Positions 7,835-17,239 of a stretch of 64,000 nt of DNA are shown here, in pieces. Numbering within the stretch: position 1 is the first letter of the stretch; each line of letters begins with the position of its first letter. This DNA is from Paracoccaceae bacterium. GTDB taxonomy: Bacteria > Pseudomonadota > Alphaproteobacteria > Rhodobacterales > Rhodobacteraceae. The stretch covers positions 30,922-94,921 of the forward strand of contig PAQV01000035.1 in assembly GCA_002709405.1 (NCBI GenBank), given 5' to 3'. The position numbers and the translations under genes are program-made. The notes beneath the pieces are model-generated. The model was not told where the DNA came from, did not search any database, and worked only from the letters and a program-made list of their open reading frames with translations.

Positions 7835-10036
7835 ATGGGGCGGCGGAGGACATTCATAAGCTACGCGGTTGGACCGGCCTTGTTGGCCCTGGTCCTACTT
7901 GCCGTGACCGGCTGGTCCATATGGCGGGCCGAAAGGGCCAACATCGAATTCCAGGCCATCGGGCTGGAGTTCGAGGAGCTGGCCCTGGAATTCCTGGCGA
8001 CCATCGGCTTTGACGGCATCATCCACGATTTCAAGAACTGCGTGATCCGGTCTACCGAGCCAAGATATTGCGACCTGGCCCAGGCCAAGGCGGACCAGGC
8101 CATGGCCCTGATCGACCGCCTGGATGCGCTGGCGGACGACGCAAGGATCGACATCGAAACAGGCGCCATGCGCGACGCGGTGCTGACCTATGGCGCCGCC
8201 GCGGCCGAGGTGGCGGCGGGACATGCCGCCGGCCTGTCGATCCCTGAAATCGATGCGCGCGTGCGTTATGACGATCAGGCGGCCTCGGCGGAAATCTGGG
8301 GCGCCCTGGAGCTGGCCCGCATCGAAATGCAGACCCGGCTGGAAAACCTCGGCCGTGTCATTCGGTTGCAGGCCCTGGCCGCCGGGGCGATCATGCTGGG
8401 CGGGCTGATGGCCATCTTCTACTTCATGCGGCGCGAAATCCGGTTGTCCCAGGTGCAGGAAGAACGGCTGTTCGCGATCTTTTCGGCCATGACCAGCGGC
8501 GTGATCGGGCTGGACGAGGACGCCCATATCATCCTGGCCAACCCGGTGGCGCAGGACATGTTAAAACTGGGCACCGGTCTGCCGCCCTATGACTGGCCCG
8601 GGACGCTGTCGTTTCACCGGGACGATGGAGACAGCGGCGCTCTGAAGGGCCGCGAGCTGGCGAAGCTGGCGATTGGTCCCGAACCGTTGCGGGCCGAGAT
8701 CCTACGGCTGGACGATTCCCAGACAAAGTCCGACGGTATTTACGTGCGGGCCAGCAGCGTGGCCGTGACGCCCGACAGCAGCGACCGGTCCAGCCTGGCC
8801 ACGGTGCTGATGCTGGACGACGTGACCGCCCAGGAAACCAGCCGCCAGCAGGTGGAACGCAACAGCCGGCTGGACGCCCTTGGCCAGCTGAGCGGGGGCG
8901 TGGCGCATGATTTCAACAACCTGCTGGCCACGATCCTTTATGCGATCGAACTGGCCAAGCGCGCGGTTCAGGACCAGAAGGCCCGCACCCTGCTGGACCG
9001 GGCCATTTCAGCGGTGACACGGGGGCGCAACCTGACGGAACGGTTGATGACATTCGCCGTCCAGCAGCCCGGGCGCAGCCGGTCCCTGCCGGTCGAAATG
9101 GTGTTCGACAACCTGATGGAACTGACCGGCTCGGCGATCGAGGCGAATATCGAGATCGACTATGACATCTCCGAACCGGGCCTGATCGTACATTGCGACC
9201 CGTCACAACTGGAAAACGCCCTGTTGAACCTGGTCTTCAACAGCCGCGATGCCATTCGCGGAAGCGGGGTCGGCGACAGGATCCGCCTGTCGGCCCGGCG
9301 GGTGACCTCGATGAACCGGTCCCTGCTGAACCGCCAACAAGGCGCGTTGGTGGCGGACACGGAACATTACCGGTTCGTCGAGCTGTCGGTGTCCGACAAC
9401 GGCCCCGGCATGACCGGAGAGGTGCGCCGACGTGCGGCCGATCCGTTCTTCAGCACGCGCAAGGCGTCTGGCGGGACGGGGCTTGGGCTGGCCATGGTCT
9501 ATGGCTTCGTGCAGCAATCGCGGGGCGAAATGCAGATCTATTCCGACGAGGGCCGGGGCACCACGGTACGCCTGATCCTGCCCACCGGGATGGCCGAGGA
9601 CCGGCGCGAGGACCCGCAGCCTCAGCCCGAGCTTGCGCCCGATGGGGACGGCCGCACCGTGCTTCTGGTCGAGGACGAACCGGACCTGCTGGACATGGTG
9701 TCGGACATGCTGACCGAACTGGGCTACCGGGTGATCCCGGCGCGGAACGGGACAATGGCGATGGGCATCGTCGACAGCGGCGAAGACTTCGATCTTCTGC
9801 TAAGCGATATCGTCATGCCCGGGGGGATGGACGGCACGGACCTTGCCGTGCAGGTGCGCAACCGTTTTCCGAACCGGGGGATCGTCCTGATGTCGGGCTA
9901 TGTCAGCCTGTCCAGTCGCAACACCGCGGCGGTGGATTTCCCCATCCTGCAAAAACCCTGTGCCCCAAGCGACCTGGCCGCGGCCTTGCGGGCGGCCATG
10001 CCGGGCGGGCAAGGGCCGGACGAGGGCGTGGACTGA
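7835..10036 (+). CDS. Membrane-bound hybrid sensor histidine kinase with C-terminal receiver
   Basis: 733 residues. TM1 is about 11-30 and TM2 about 177-198, enclosing an all-helical periplasmic sensor of about 145 residues with the motif GIIHDFKNCVIR at 61-72. A PAS-like domain (about 208-330) follows. The phosphoacceptor helix is GQLSGGVAHDFNNLL with His358. The ATPase domain has FNSRDAI, SDNGPGM and GGTGLGLAMV. The receiver (about 610-725) has LLVEDEP and phospho-acceptor Asp658 in LLLSDIVMP. The GGVAHDFNN form is typical of the HWE-unrelated hybrid kinases common in alphaproteobacteria. No ligand can be read from sequence. It is convergent with a lone receiver gene, a likely partner. Confidence 0.92.
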   Translation: MGRRRTFISYAVGPALLALVLLAVTGWSIWRAERANIEFQAIGLEFEELALEFLATIGFDGIIHDFKNCVIRSTEPRYCDLAQAKADQAMALIDRLDALADDARIDIETGAMRDAVLTYGAAAAEVAAGHAAGLSIPEIDARVRYDDQAASAEIWGALELARIEMQTRLENLGRVIRLQALAAGAIMLGGLMAIFYFMRREIRLSQVQEERLFAIFSAMTSGVIGLDEDAHIILANPVAQDMLKLGTGLPPYDWPGTLSFHRDDGDSGALKGRELAKLAIGPEPLRAEILRLDDSQTKSDGIYVRASSVAVTPDSSDRSSLATVLMLDDVTAQETSRQQVERNSRLDALGQLSGGVAHDFNNLLATILYAIELAKRAVQDQKARTLLDRAISAVTRGRNLTERLMTFAVQQPGRSRSLPVEMVFDNLMELTGSAIEANIEIDYDISEPGLIVHCDPSQLENALLNLVFNSRDAIRGSGVGDRIRLSARRVTSMNRSLLNRQQGALVADTEHYRFVELSVSDNGPGMTGEVRRRAADPFFSTRKASGGTGLGLAMVYGFVQQSRGEMQIYSDEGRGTTVRLILPTGMAEDRREDPQPQPELAPDGDGRTVLLVEDEPDLLDMVSDMLTELGYRVIPARNGTMAMGIVDSGEDFDLLLSDIVMPGGMDGTDLAVQVRNRFPNRGIVLMSGYVSLSSRNTAAVDFPILQKPCAPSDLAAALRAAMPGGQGPDEGVD

Positions 10037-10044
10037 CCCGCGGA

Positions 10045-10470
10045 TCAGGTCGGCCGGTGGTCGGTCAGCAGCTTGTGGACGGTCTTGTGCAGGTCTCTGC
10101 TGGAAAACGGCTTGGCCAGAACGGCATCGGCCCCCACCGATGAGGCCACCTTCAGGATATTCTCCTGCCCAGGCCGGTTCACGGCCCCGGTCATCACGAT
10201 GATCGGCATCGTTCCACGTGGATCCGAGCTTTCCGTCAGGCGCAACCGGTGCAGGCGACCGGCCAGCAGAAGGCCTCCGTCGGGCTGCACCTTGCCTTCC
10301 TTCCAGATGTAGATGTCGGCAATCAGCAGGTCATAATGCGTTTCGGTAATCAGGTCGAACGCGGATGTGCCGGAGTCGGTGATGTCGACCTTGTGCCCGG
10401 CCTGTTCGAGATCCAGTTTGACCAGGTCCGCAAAGTCGGCATCGTCTTCCAGGACAAGAATACGTGCCAC
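10045..10470 (-). CDS. Single-domain response regulator (receiver only)
   Basis: 141 residues, one CheY-like domain without an output domain. Acidic pocket residues are Asp9 and Asp10 in LVLEDD, the phospho-acceptor is Asp52 in LLIADIY, and the conserved Lys is in VLAKPFSS. The loop after Asp52 is odd: the usual MPxMDG is replaced by IYIWKEGKVQPDGG, roughly a dozen extra residues, with the final DGG aligning to the normal loop end. It faces the hybrid kinase across nine bases, so it may accept phosphate from it; this is inference from position. Confidence 0.85.
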   Translation of the reverse strand: MARILVLEDDADFADLVKLDLEQAGHKVDITDSGTSAFDLITETHYDLLIADIYIWKEGKVQPDGGLLLAGRLHRLRLTESSDPRGTMPIIVMTGAVNRPGQENILKVASSVGADAVLAKPFSSRDLHKTVHKLLTDHRPT

Positions 10471-10540
10471 GACAACCCCCCCGGGTGATACGCCTGAGCC
10501 GTCTTAGGCGAGAACCCGGGGCAGCGCAACGCTGACGCCG

Positions 10541-13165
10541 TTACCCCTGGGCGGCGGCCTTCAGTTGATAGAGCATATCCAAAGCTTCGCGCGGGGACAG
10601 GTCGTCGGGCTGCAGGGTTTCCAGCATGTCCAAAGCCGGGCTGCTGGCCGGTTTCGGGGCGGGCGGCGGCGGGGCGGCGGCAAAGAGGGGCAGATCGTCG
10701 ATCAGCGCCTTTGGCTTGGCCGCGCCTTCACGGTTGCCCTGTTCCAGGGCGTCCAGAACCGTGCGCGCCCGCGCCACGACCGAGGCGGGCAGCCCGGCCA
10801 GTTGCGCGACCTGCACACCATAGGACCGGTCGGCCGCGCCCTTGCGCACCTCGTGCAGGAAGATGACCTCGCCGTCCCATTCCTTGACGGCAACGGTGGC
10901 ATTGTCGACGCCCTCCAGCTTGCCGGCCAGTTGGGTCAGCTCGTGGTAATGGGTGGCAAACAGCGCCCGGCAGCAGTTCTGGGCCTGAAGGTGTTCCAGC
11001 GTGGCCCAGGCAATGGACAACCCGTCGTAAGTCGCCGTGCCGCGCCCGATTTCATCAAGGATAACAAGGGCATGGTCGTCGGCCTGGTTCAGGATGGCCG
11101 CCGTTTCGACCATTTCGACCATGAAGGTCGACCGCCCGCGTGCCAGGTCGTCGGCCGCGCCCACGCGCGAAAAGATCTGGCTGACGCAGCCGATATGCGC
11201 CCGGTCGGCCGGCACATAGCTGCCCATCTGGGCCAGAAGGGCGATCAGGGCGTTCTGGCGCAAATAGGTTGATTTACCGGCCATGTTCGGCCCGGTCAGC
11301 AGGTGGATCGCCGCGCCATGATCGACCGTCAGGTCGCAATCATTGGCCACGAAGGGCGCACCCTCGCGGCGGAGGCTGGCTTCGACGACCGGATGGCGGC
11401 CGGCTTCGATCGCGAAGGCCCGGCTGGTGTCGACGACGGGTTTGGTCCAGCCCTCGGCGGCGGCCAGGTCGGCCAGCCCGGCGGCCAGGTCGATGTCGGC
11501 CAGGGCCCGGGCGGCCTGGTGCAGGCGCGCAGCGTCAGACAGGACCGCCTGGCGCAAATCCTCGAACAGCCGTTTCTCGATCTCCAGCGCACGGGCGCCC
11601 GCGTTCAGGATCTTGGTTTCCATCTCGGACAGCGGAACGGTCGTGAACCGCACCTGGTTGGCCGTGGTCTGGCGATGAATGAAGGTGTCCGACAGCGGGG
11701 CGGACAGCATCTTGTCCGCATGGGTGGCCGTGGTCTCGATGAAGTAGCCCAGCACGTTGTTGTGCTTGATCTTCAACGAGTTGATCCCTGTCTGCGCGAT
11801 GTATTCCTGCTGCATCGCCGCGATCACGCCCCGGCCCTCGTCGCGCAGGGTCCGGGCCTCGTCCAACTCGGCGTCGAAGCCTTCCGCGATAAACCCGCCA
11901 TCGCGTGCCAGCAACGGCGGTTCGGCGACCAACGCGGCCTCCAGGCGGTCGCTCAGCGCGGAAAAGCCCGTCAAAGCCGCCAGTGACTCGGCCAATAACC
12001 CGGTTCCTTCGGCGCGCTCAGCCAGACACGTGCCGTGCACCAGCGCCGCCCGGACCGAGGTCAGGTCGCGTGGTCCCCCACGGTCCAACGACAGCCGCGA
12101 CAGCGCCCGGTCCAGGTCCGGGGTCTTGCGCAATACCGCTCGCAGATCTTCGCGCAGCAGCGGGTCCTCGATCAGCAGGTCCAGCGCGGCGAGCCGTCCG
12201 TGGATCACTTCCAGATCGCGTGAGGGGCTGGACAACCGTTGCTCCAGCAACCGTGCGCCGCCCGGCGTCAGGGTCCGGTCGATCACCGACAACAACGACC
12301 CGGCCCGCCCGCCCGACAGGGCATGGGTCAGTTCCAGGTTGCGTCGGGTGGCCGCGTCGATCTGGACATTGCGCTCGGCCCGGTCGCGCTGAGGCGGTTG
12401 CAGCAGGGGCAGTTTGCCCTTCTGCGTGATGTCCAGGTAGTCGATCAGCGCGCCCATGGCCGACACCTCGGCCCGCGTGAAATTGCCGAACGCCTCCAGG
12501 GTGGACACGCCGAACAGGTCACACAGCCGGCCCTCGCCCCCGCTGCTGTCGAAACTGGACTTCGCCAACGGCGTGGTCGCCACTCCCATATCTGAGACAA
12601 TGTCTCTAAATTCGGATTCCACCACATCGCTGACCAGCAATTCCGCCGGGGCCAAACGGGCCAGTTCCGGCCCCAGCCGAGCCCGGCTCAGCGGCATCAC
12701 GTGGAAGGCGCCGGTGGAAATATCGGCCCAGGCCAGTGCAGCTTCGTCCCGCAACACGCTGAACGCGGACAGGAAATTGTGGCGCCGGGCCTCCAGCAGG
12801 GCGTCTTCGGTCAAGGTGCCCGGGGTCACCAGCCGCACCACGTCGCGCTTGACCACCGACTTCGACCCGCGTTTCTTCGCCTCGGCCGGGCTTTCCAGCT
12901 GCTCGCCCACCGCCACGCGGAACCCCTTGCGGATCAGGGTCAGCAAATAGCCCTCGGCCGCGTGCACCGGCACGCCGCACATCGGGATGTCCTGGTCGTC
13001 ATGCTTGCCGCGCTTGGTCAGGGCAATGTCCAACGCCTCGGCCGCGGCCACCGCGTCGTCGAAGAACATCTCGTAGAAATCGCCCATGCGATAGAACAGC
13101 AGCGCATCCGGATGCGCGGCCTTGATTTCAAGATATTGCGCCATCATCGGCGTGACTGCGGCCAC
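10541..13165 (-). CDS. mutS: MutS, DNA mismatch recognition ATPase
   Basis: 874 residues, full-length MutS1. Domain I carries the mismatch-probing motif FYRMGDFYEMFFDDA (Phe-X-Glu wedge). The ATPase domain has Walker A TGPNMAGKSTYLRQ near residues 622-632, GRSTFMVEM, and Walker B ILDEIGRGT. The C-terminal beta-clamp/tetramer region is present. It initiates methyl-independent mismatch repair with MutL. The GTG start is taken from the track; ATGs at 13147 and 13144 are alternatives giving MMAQYLEIK. It is divergent from maeB. Confidence 0.97.
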   Translation of the reverse strand: MAAVTPMMAQYLEIKAAHPDALLFYRMGDFYEMFFDDAVAAAEALDIALTKRGKHDDQDIPMCGVPVHAAEGYLLTLIRKGFRVAVGEQLESPAEAKKRGSKSVVKRDVVRLVTPGTLTEDALLEARRHNFLSAFSVLRDEAALAWADISTGAFHVMPLSRARLGPELARLAPAELLVSDVVESEFRDIVSDMGVATTPLAKSSFDSSGGEGRLCDLFGVSTLEAFGNFTRAEVSAMGALIDYLDITQKGKLPLLQPPQRDRAERNVQIDAATRRNLELTHALSGGRAGSLLSVIDRTLTPGGARLLEQRLSSPSRDLEVIHGRLAALDLLIEDPLLREDLRAVLRKTPDLDRALSRLSLDRGGPRDLTSVRAALVHGTCLAERAEGTGLLAESLAALTGFSALSDRLEAALVAEPPLLARDGGFIAEGFDAELDEARTLRDEGRGVIAAMQQEYIAQTGINSLKIKHNNVLGYFIETTATHADKMLSAPLSDTFIHRQTTANQVRFTTVPLSEMETKILNAGARALEIEKRLFEDLRQAVLSDAARLHQAARALADIDLAAGLADLAAAEGWTKPVVDTSRAFAIEAGRHPVVEASLRREGAPFVANDCDLTVDHGAAIHLLTGPNMAGKSTYLRQNALIALLAQMGSYVPADRAHIGCVSQIFSRVGAADDLARGRSTFMVEMVETAAILNQADDHALVILDEIGRGTATYDGLSIAWATLEHLQAQNCCRALFATHYHELTQLAGKLEGVDNATVAVKEWDGEVIFLHEVRKGAADRSYGVQVAQLAGLPASVVARARTVLDALEQGNREGAAKPKALIDDLPLFAAAPPPPAPKPASSPALDMLETLQPDDLSPREALDMLYQLKAAAQG

Positions 13166-13303
13166 GTCTGCCCCCGGGGTCTGTCAAAACCCCGCGACCT
13201 TACAAATGCACGCCCGGGCCCGAAAGGGCGAAAACCGCGCCGGTCGTTGTGAAGTGCCTGACGCTACGCTATGAGACCGGGCGCTTTGAGGGGAGACGCG
13301 AGA

Positions 13304-15568
13304 ATGACCAGGATCAAATACACCCGGGAGGAGGCCCTGGCCTTTCACCTGGAACCCCGGCCCGGCAAGTGGGACATGACCGCTTCGGTGCCGATGACGA
13401 CGCAACGCGACCTGTCGCTGGCCTATTCGCCGGGCGTCGCCGTGCCCTGCGAGGAAATCGCCCGCGATCCGGCGCTGGCCTATGATTACACCAACAAGGG
13501 CAACCTGGTGGCCGTGATCTCGAACGGGACGGCCGTTCTGGGGCTGGGCAACCTGGGCGGCCTGGGGGCCAAGCCGGTTATGGAGGGCAAGTCGATCCTC
13601 TTCAAGCGGTTTGCCGACGTGAATTCCATCGACATCGAGTTGGACACCGAAGACACCGACGAATTCATCAAGGCCGTGCGGCTGATGTCGCTGACCTTCG
13701 GGGGGATCAACCTTGAGGACATCAAGGCGCCCGAATGTTTCATCATCGAGCAGACCCTGAAGGAACAGCTGGATATCCCGGTCTTCCACGACGATCAGCA
13801 CGGTACGGCGGTAATCTGCGCGGCGGGCCTGCTGAACGCGCTGCACCTGAGCGGCAAGAAGATCGAGGACGTGAAGATCGTGCTGAACGGGGCAGGGGCG
13901 GCGGGCATCGCCTGCCTTGAGCTGCTCAAGTTCATGGGCGCGCGCTATGACAATTGCATCATGTGCGACACCAAGGGGGTCATCTACCAGGGCCGCACCG
14001 AGGGCATGAACCAGTGGAAATCGGCCCATGCGGTGAAGACCGAGGCGCGCTCGCTGGAAGACGCGATGGTCGGGGCGGACGTGTTCATCGGCGTGTCGGT
14101 CAAGGGCGCGGTGACCCAGGAGATGGTCAAGTCGATGGCCGACAACCCGGTCATCTTTGCCATGGCCAACCCCGACCCGGAAATCACGCCGGAAGAGGCG
14201 CACGAGGTCCGGGTCGATGCGATCGTGGCCACCGGCCGGTCGGATTATCCCAACCAGGTCAATAACGTGCTGGGCTTTCCTTACCTGTTCCGCGGGGCGC
14301 TGGACATCCATGCCCGGGCGATCAACGAGGAAATGAAGATCGCCTGTGCCCATGCCTTGGCCCAGCTGGCGCGCGAGGACGTGCCGGACGAGGTGGCCCT
14401 GGCCTATGGCAAGGCGCCGACCTTCGGGCGTGACTATATCATCCCGACGCCCTTCGATCCGCGCCTGATCCACCGGATTCCGCCGGCCGTGGCCAAGGCC
14501 GGGATGGACACCGGGGTCGCCCGGCGGCCGATCATCGACATGGATGCCTATGAACAGGGTCTGCGCGGCCGAATGGATCCGACCCAGTCGATCCTGCGCG
14601 GGCTGAACGCCCGGGCGCGCAAGGCGCAGGCCCGCATGATCTTTGCCGAGGGCGACGACCCGCGCGTGCTGCGCGCGGCGGTGATGTACCAGCGCTCGGG
14701 CTTCGGGAAGGCCCTGGTTGTTGGCCGGGCTGATGACGTGAAGCAAAAGCTGGAAGAGGCCGGCCTGGCCGATGCCGTGCGCGAGTTGGAGGTCGTCAAC
14801 GCGGCCAACACCCCGCATCTCGATGAGTACAAGGACTTCCTTTACAAGCGGTTGCAGCGTAAGGGCCACGACCGCCAGGACGTGCACCGCCTGGCCGCGC
14901 GCGATCGCCATGTCTTTGCCGCGCTGATGCTGGCTCATGGACAGGGCGATGCGCTGGTGACCGGGGCGACCCGCAAGTCCGCCCACGTGCTGAACCTGAT
15001 CAACCACGTCTTCGACGCCGATGCCGAACATGGCGCGGTGGGGGTGACGGCGCTTCTCCATAATGGGAGGATCGTCCTGATCTCGGACACACTGGTGCAG
15101 GAATGGCCGGAAACCGAGGATCTGGCGACCATCGCCGAACGCGCCGCCGACGTGGCGCGTCACATGGGTCTGGACCCGCGCGTGGCCTTTGTCAGTTTTT
15201 CGACCTTCGGCTACCCGATCTCGGAACGGGCCGAAAAGATGCACAAGGCGCCGGCGGTGCTGGAAAAGCGCGGGGTCGATTTCGAATACGAAGGCGAAAT
15301 GACCGTCGACGTGGCCCTGAACGCCAAGGCCCAGGCAAACTATCCGTTCCAGCGCCTGTCCGGTCCGGCCAATATCCTGGTGGTTCCGGCCCGGCATTCG
15401 GCCTCGATTTCGGTCAAGCTGATGCAGGAAATGGCAGGGGCGACCGTGATCGGCCCGATCCTGTCGGGCGTGGGCCATTCGATCCAGATTGCCTCGACCG
15501 TGTCCACGGCGAATGACATCCTGAACATGGCGGTCATAGCCGCCTGCAACATGGGATCCGGCCAGTGA
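13304..15568 (+). CDS. maeB: NADP-dependent malic enzyme with C-terminal phosphotransacetylase-like domain
   Basis: 754 residues from an ATG preceded by GAGGGGAGACGCGAGA; an in-frame ATG 33 bases earlier is less likely. Residues 1-420 are the malic enzyme: SLAYSPGVAVPC, GKSILFKRFADVNSIDIEL (catalytic Lys region), FHDDQHGTAVI and the dinucleotide fold NGAGAAGIACLELL. The C-terminal third resembles Pta (RMIFAEGDDPRVLRAA) and in characterised MaeB proteins is regulatory, binding acetyl-CoA, rather than catalytic. The enzyme decarboxylates malate to pyruvate with NADPH production. It is coupled by GTGA overlap to a PfkB kinase. Confidence 0.95.
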   Translation: MTRIKYTREEALAFHLEPRPGKWDMTASVPMTTQRDLSLAYSPGVAVPCEEIARDPALAYDYTNKGNLVAVISNGTAVLGLGNLGGLGAKPVMEGKSILFKRFADVNSIDIELDTEDTDEFIKAVRLMSLTFGGINLEDIKAPECFIIEQTLKEQLDIPVFHDDQHGTAVICAAGLLNALHLSGKKIEDVKIVLNGAGAAGIACLELLKFMGARYDNCIMCDTKGVIYQGRTEGMNQWKSAHAVKTEARSLEDAMVGADVFIGVSVKGAVTQEMVKSMADNPVIFAMANPDPEITPEEAHEVRVDAIVATGRSDYPNQVNNVLGFPYLFRGALDIHARAINEEMKIACAHALAQLAREDVPDEVALAYGKAPTFGRDYIIPTPFDPRLIHRIPPAVAKAGMDTGVARRPIIDMDAYEQGLRGRMDPTQSILRGLNARARKAQARMIFAEGDDPRVLRAAVMYQRSGFGKALVVGRADDVKQKLEEAGLADAVRELEVVNAANTPHLDEYKDFLYKRLQRKGHDRQDVHRLAARDRHVFAALMLAHGQGDALVTGATRKSAHVLNLINHVFDADAEHGAVGVTALLHNGRIVLISDTLVQEWPETEDLATIAERAADVARHMGLDPRVAFVSFSTFGYPISERAEKMHKAPAVLEKRGVDFEYEGEMTVDVALNAKAQANYPFQRLSGPANILVVPARHSASISVKLMQEMAGATVIGPILSGVGHSIQIASTVSTANDILNMAVIAACNMGSGQ

Positions 15569-16431
15569 CAATCTGGAACCTGGGCTCGATCAATATCGAC
15601 CTGGTGTACGACGTGCCGCATTTGCCGGGGGCGGGGGAAACCCTTGCCGCCGGCAGCATGACCCGAGGCCTTGGCGGCAAGGGCGCCAACATGTCCGTCG
15701 CCGCGGCCCGGGCAGCCGGGCGCGTTGCGCATATCGGGGCGGTGGGCGCGGACGGGCGCTGGGCGGCGGAGCTGATGCTGGAATACGGTGTCGACACGCG
15801 GTTCATTGCCCGGGTCGATGCGCCGACCGGCCACGCGGTCATCGCGGTGGAACCCTCGGGCGAGAACCTGATCATGATCCTGGGCGGGGCCAACCGCGCG
15901 GTGCCCGAGGACCTGATCGGCCGGGCCCTGTCCGAAGCCTCGGCCGGGGACATCTTCCTGACCCAGAACGAAACCAACGGCCAGGCCAGGGCCGTGCGCA
16001 TGGCCCGCGATCTTGGGCTCAAGGTGACCTATGCCGCCGCGCCTTTCGATGCTCTGGCCGTGCAGGAGGTTCTGCCGATGCTGGATCTCCTGGTGCTGAA
16101 CGAGGTCGAGGCCAGCCAACTGGAAGCCGCGACCGGGCTGGACCCGAAGACCTTGCCGGTGGCCGATGTGATCGTGACGCTGGGTGCGCGCGGGTGCCGG
16201 TGGTACGGGGCCGACGGTGTGCGCGATTATCCGGCTTTGCCCGTCGCACCCGTCGACACGACCGGGGCGGGCGATACATTCACCGGCTACGTGGTGGCCG
16301 GGTTGGACCAGGGGCTGCCCATGCCGCAGGCCATTGCCCAGGCCTTGCGCGCGGCTGCGATCATGGTGACGCGCCACGGCACGGCGGATGTCATCCCCGA
16401 TCTGAAGGACGTGCAGGACGCCCGTTTCTAG
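15565..16431 (+). CDS. PfkB-family carbohydrate kinase (ribokinase-like)
   Basis: 288 residues with a GTG start overlapping the maeB stop. N-terminal GSINIDLVYDVPHLPGAGET and the GGKGANMSVAAAR glycine motif match PfkB signature 1. VDTTGAGDTFTGYVVAG is signature 2, with the catalytic base Asp237. The closest feel is ribokinase (RbsK type), but the sugar specificity cannot be fixed from sequence; other possibilities include nucleoside or 2-keto sugar kinases. Coupling to malic enzyme is unusual functionally and may be only a shared transcript. Confidence 0.85.
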   Translation: MTIWNLGSINIDLVYDVPHLPGAGETLAAGSMTRGLGGKGANMSVAAARAAGRVAHIGAVGADGRWAAELMLEYGVDTRFIARVDAPTGHAVIAVEPSGENLIMILGGANRAVPEDLIGRALSEASAGDIFLTQNETNGQARAVRMARDLGLKVTYAAAPFDALAVQEVLPMLDLLVLNEVEASQLEAATGLDPKTLPVADVIVTLGARGCRWYGADGVRDYPALPVAPVDTTGAGDTFTGYVVAGLDQGLPMPQAIAQALRAAAIMVTRHGTADVIPDLKDVQDARF

Positions 16432-16437
16432 GGTTAG

Positions 16438-17097
16438 TCACATCCCGGCAAAGGCGGCGTCGTCTCCCCAGACCTGTTTCACCCGCTGATCGCGCTGGCA
16501 GGCAGAGCGGTAGGCCTTGTAGGCCTCGGCCTTTGTCTTGGGGCCAAAGCGGGTCAGGACCAGCTTGGTCCCCTTGTAGTAATCCTGGTGATAGGCGTCG
16601 GCTGGATAGAACGGGCCAAGCGGCAGGACGGGTGTCACGATCTGCATGCCCAGGGCGGATTCAGCCCGGGCGATGGCGTCTTCGGCCAGGTCTTCTTCGG
16701 ACCCCGATGCGGCAAAGATCGCAGTGCGGTAACTGTCGCCCCGATCGCAGAACTGGCCCCCCGCATCGGTCACGTCGACCGACCGCAGGAACAGGTCCAG
16801 CAACTGTTTGCGCGACACCACGGCGGGATCGAAGCGGATCTCGACCGCCTCGTAATGGCCGGTGCCCCCGCGCACGACCTGCTTGTAGCTGGGGTCTTCG
16901 ACCGTGCCCCTGGTAAAGCCGGACACGACCTCTTGCACGCCCTCGACCTTTTCGAAATCGGCCTCGACACACCAGAAACAGCCGCCCGCCACCGTCAGGG
17001 TTTCCGTCCCCGCCGCATGAGCGGCCTGGCAGACCACGCCCCCGACCAGGATGGCAGCGGCCAGAACGCCGGCCTTGAGATTGTCCAACACCTGCAT
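16438..17097 (-). CDS. msrA: Peptide methionine (S)-S-oxide reductase MsrA, exported form
   Basis: 219 residues. A signal-peptide-like N-terminus (hydrophobic core about 11-25, cleavage likely after AAHA) precedes the enzyme, so it should act in the periplasm. The active-site motif GGCFWCVE gives catalytic Cys40; the substrate-binding segments [20 protein letters not shown] and YHQDYY are all present. It repairs S-sulfoxide of methionine. AAAGGA lies eight bases upstream of the ATG. Most bacterial MsrA proteins are cytoplasmic, so the leader is the distinctive point. It is divergent from the GH19-like gene. Confidence 0.93.
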   Translation of the reverse strand: MQVLDNLKAGVLAAAILVGGVVCQAAHAAGTETLTVAGGCFWCVEADFEKVEGVQEVVSGFTRGTVEDPSYKQVVRGGTGHYEAVEIRFDPAVVSRKQLLDLFLRSVDVTDAGGQFCDRGDSYRTAIFAASGSEEDLAEDAIARAESALGMQIVTPVLPLGPFYPADAYHQDYYKGTKLVLTRFGPKTKAEAYKAYRSACQRDQRVKQVWGDDAAFAGM

Positions 17098-17159
17098 GGA
17101 TCCGTTCCTTTCTCATCAGGTTGGGTCAGCTTGGCGATCAGATCGCGGCCGCTCAACCG

Positions 17160-17217
17160 GTGAAACGTGCTTTCACAAGGCCTTGACCGGCGGTGAACAG
17201 GGGGCCAACCCTTGACC
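17160..17217. promoter_or_regulatory. Repeats in the msrA / GH19 divergent intergenic region
   Basis: GTGAAA (17160-17165) and TTTCAC (17171-17176) form an exact inverted repeat around CGTGC. Nearby CCTTGACC occurs twice (17181-17188 and 17210-17217), a direct repeat 29 bp apart. They lie between two divergent start codons, so regulator binding or promoter elements are plausible; no activator or repressor can be named. Confidence 0.3.
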
Positions 17218-17239
17218 AGCACCCAAGACCGAGGCCCCC

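Noticed and set aside
10208..10224. Possible second parS (CGTTCCACGTGGATCC)
   Set aside because: Only the central CACGTG and a few flanking bases fit the 16-bp consensus, and the match is within the receiver gene.
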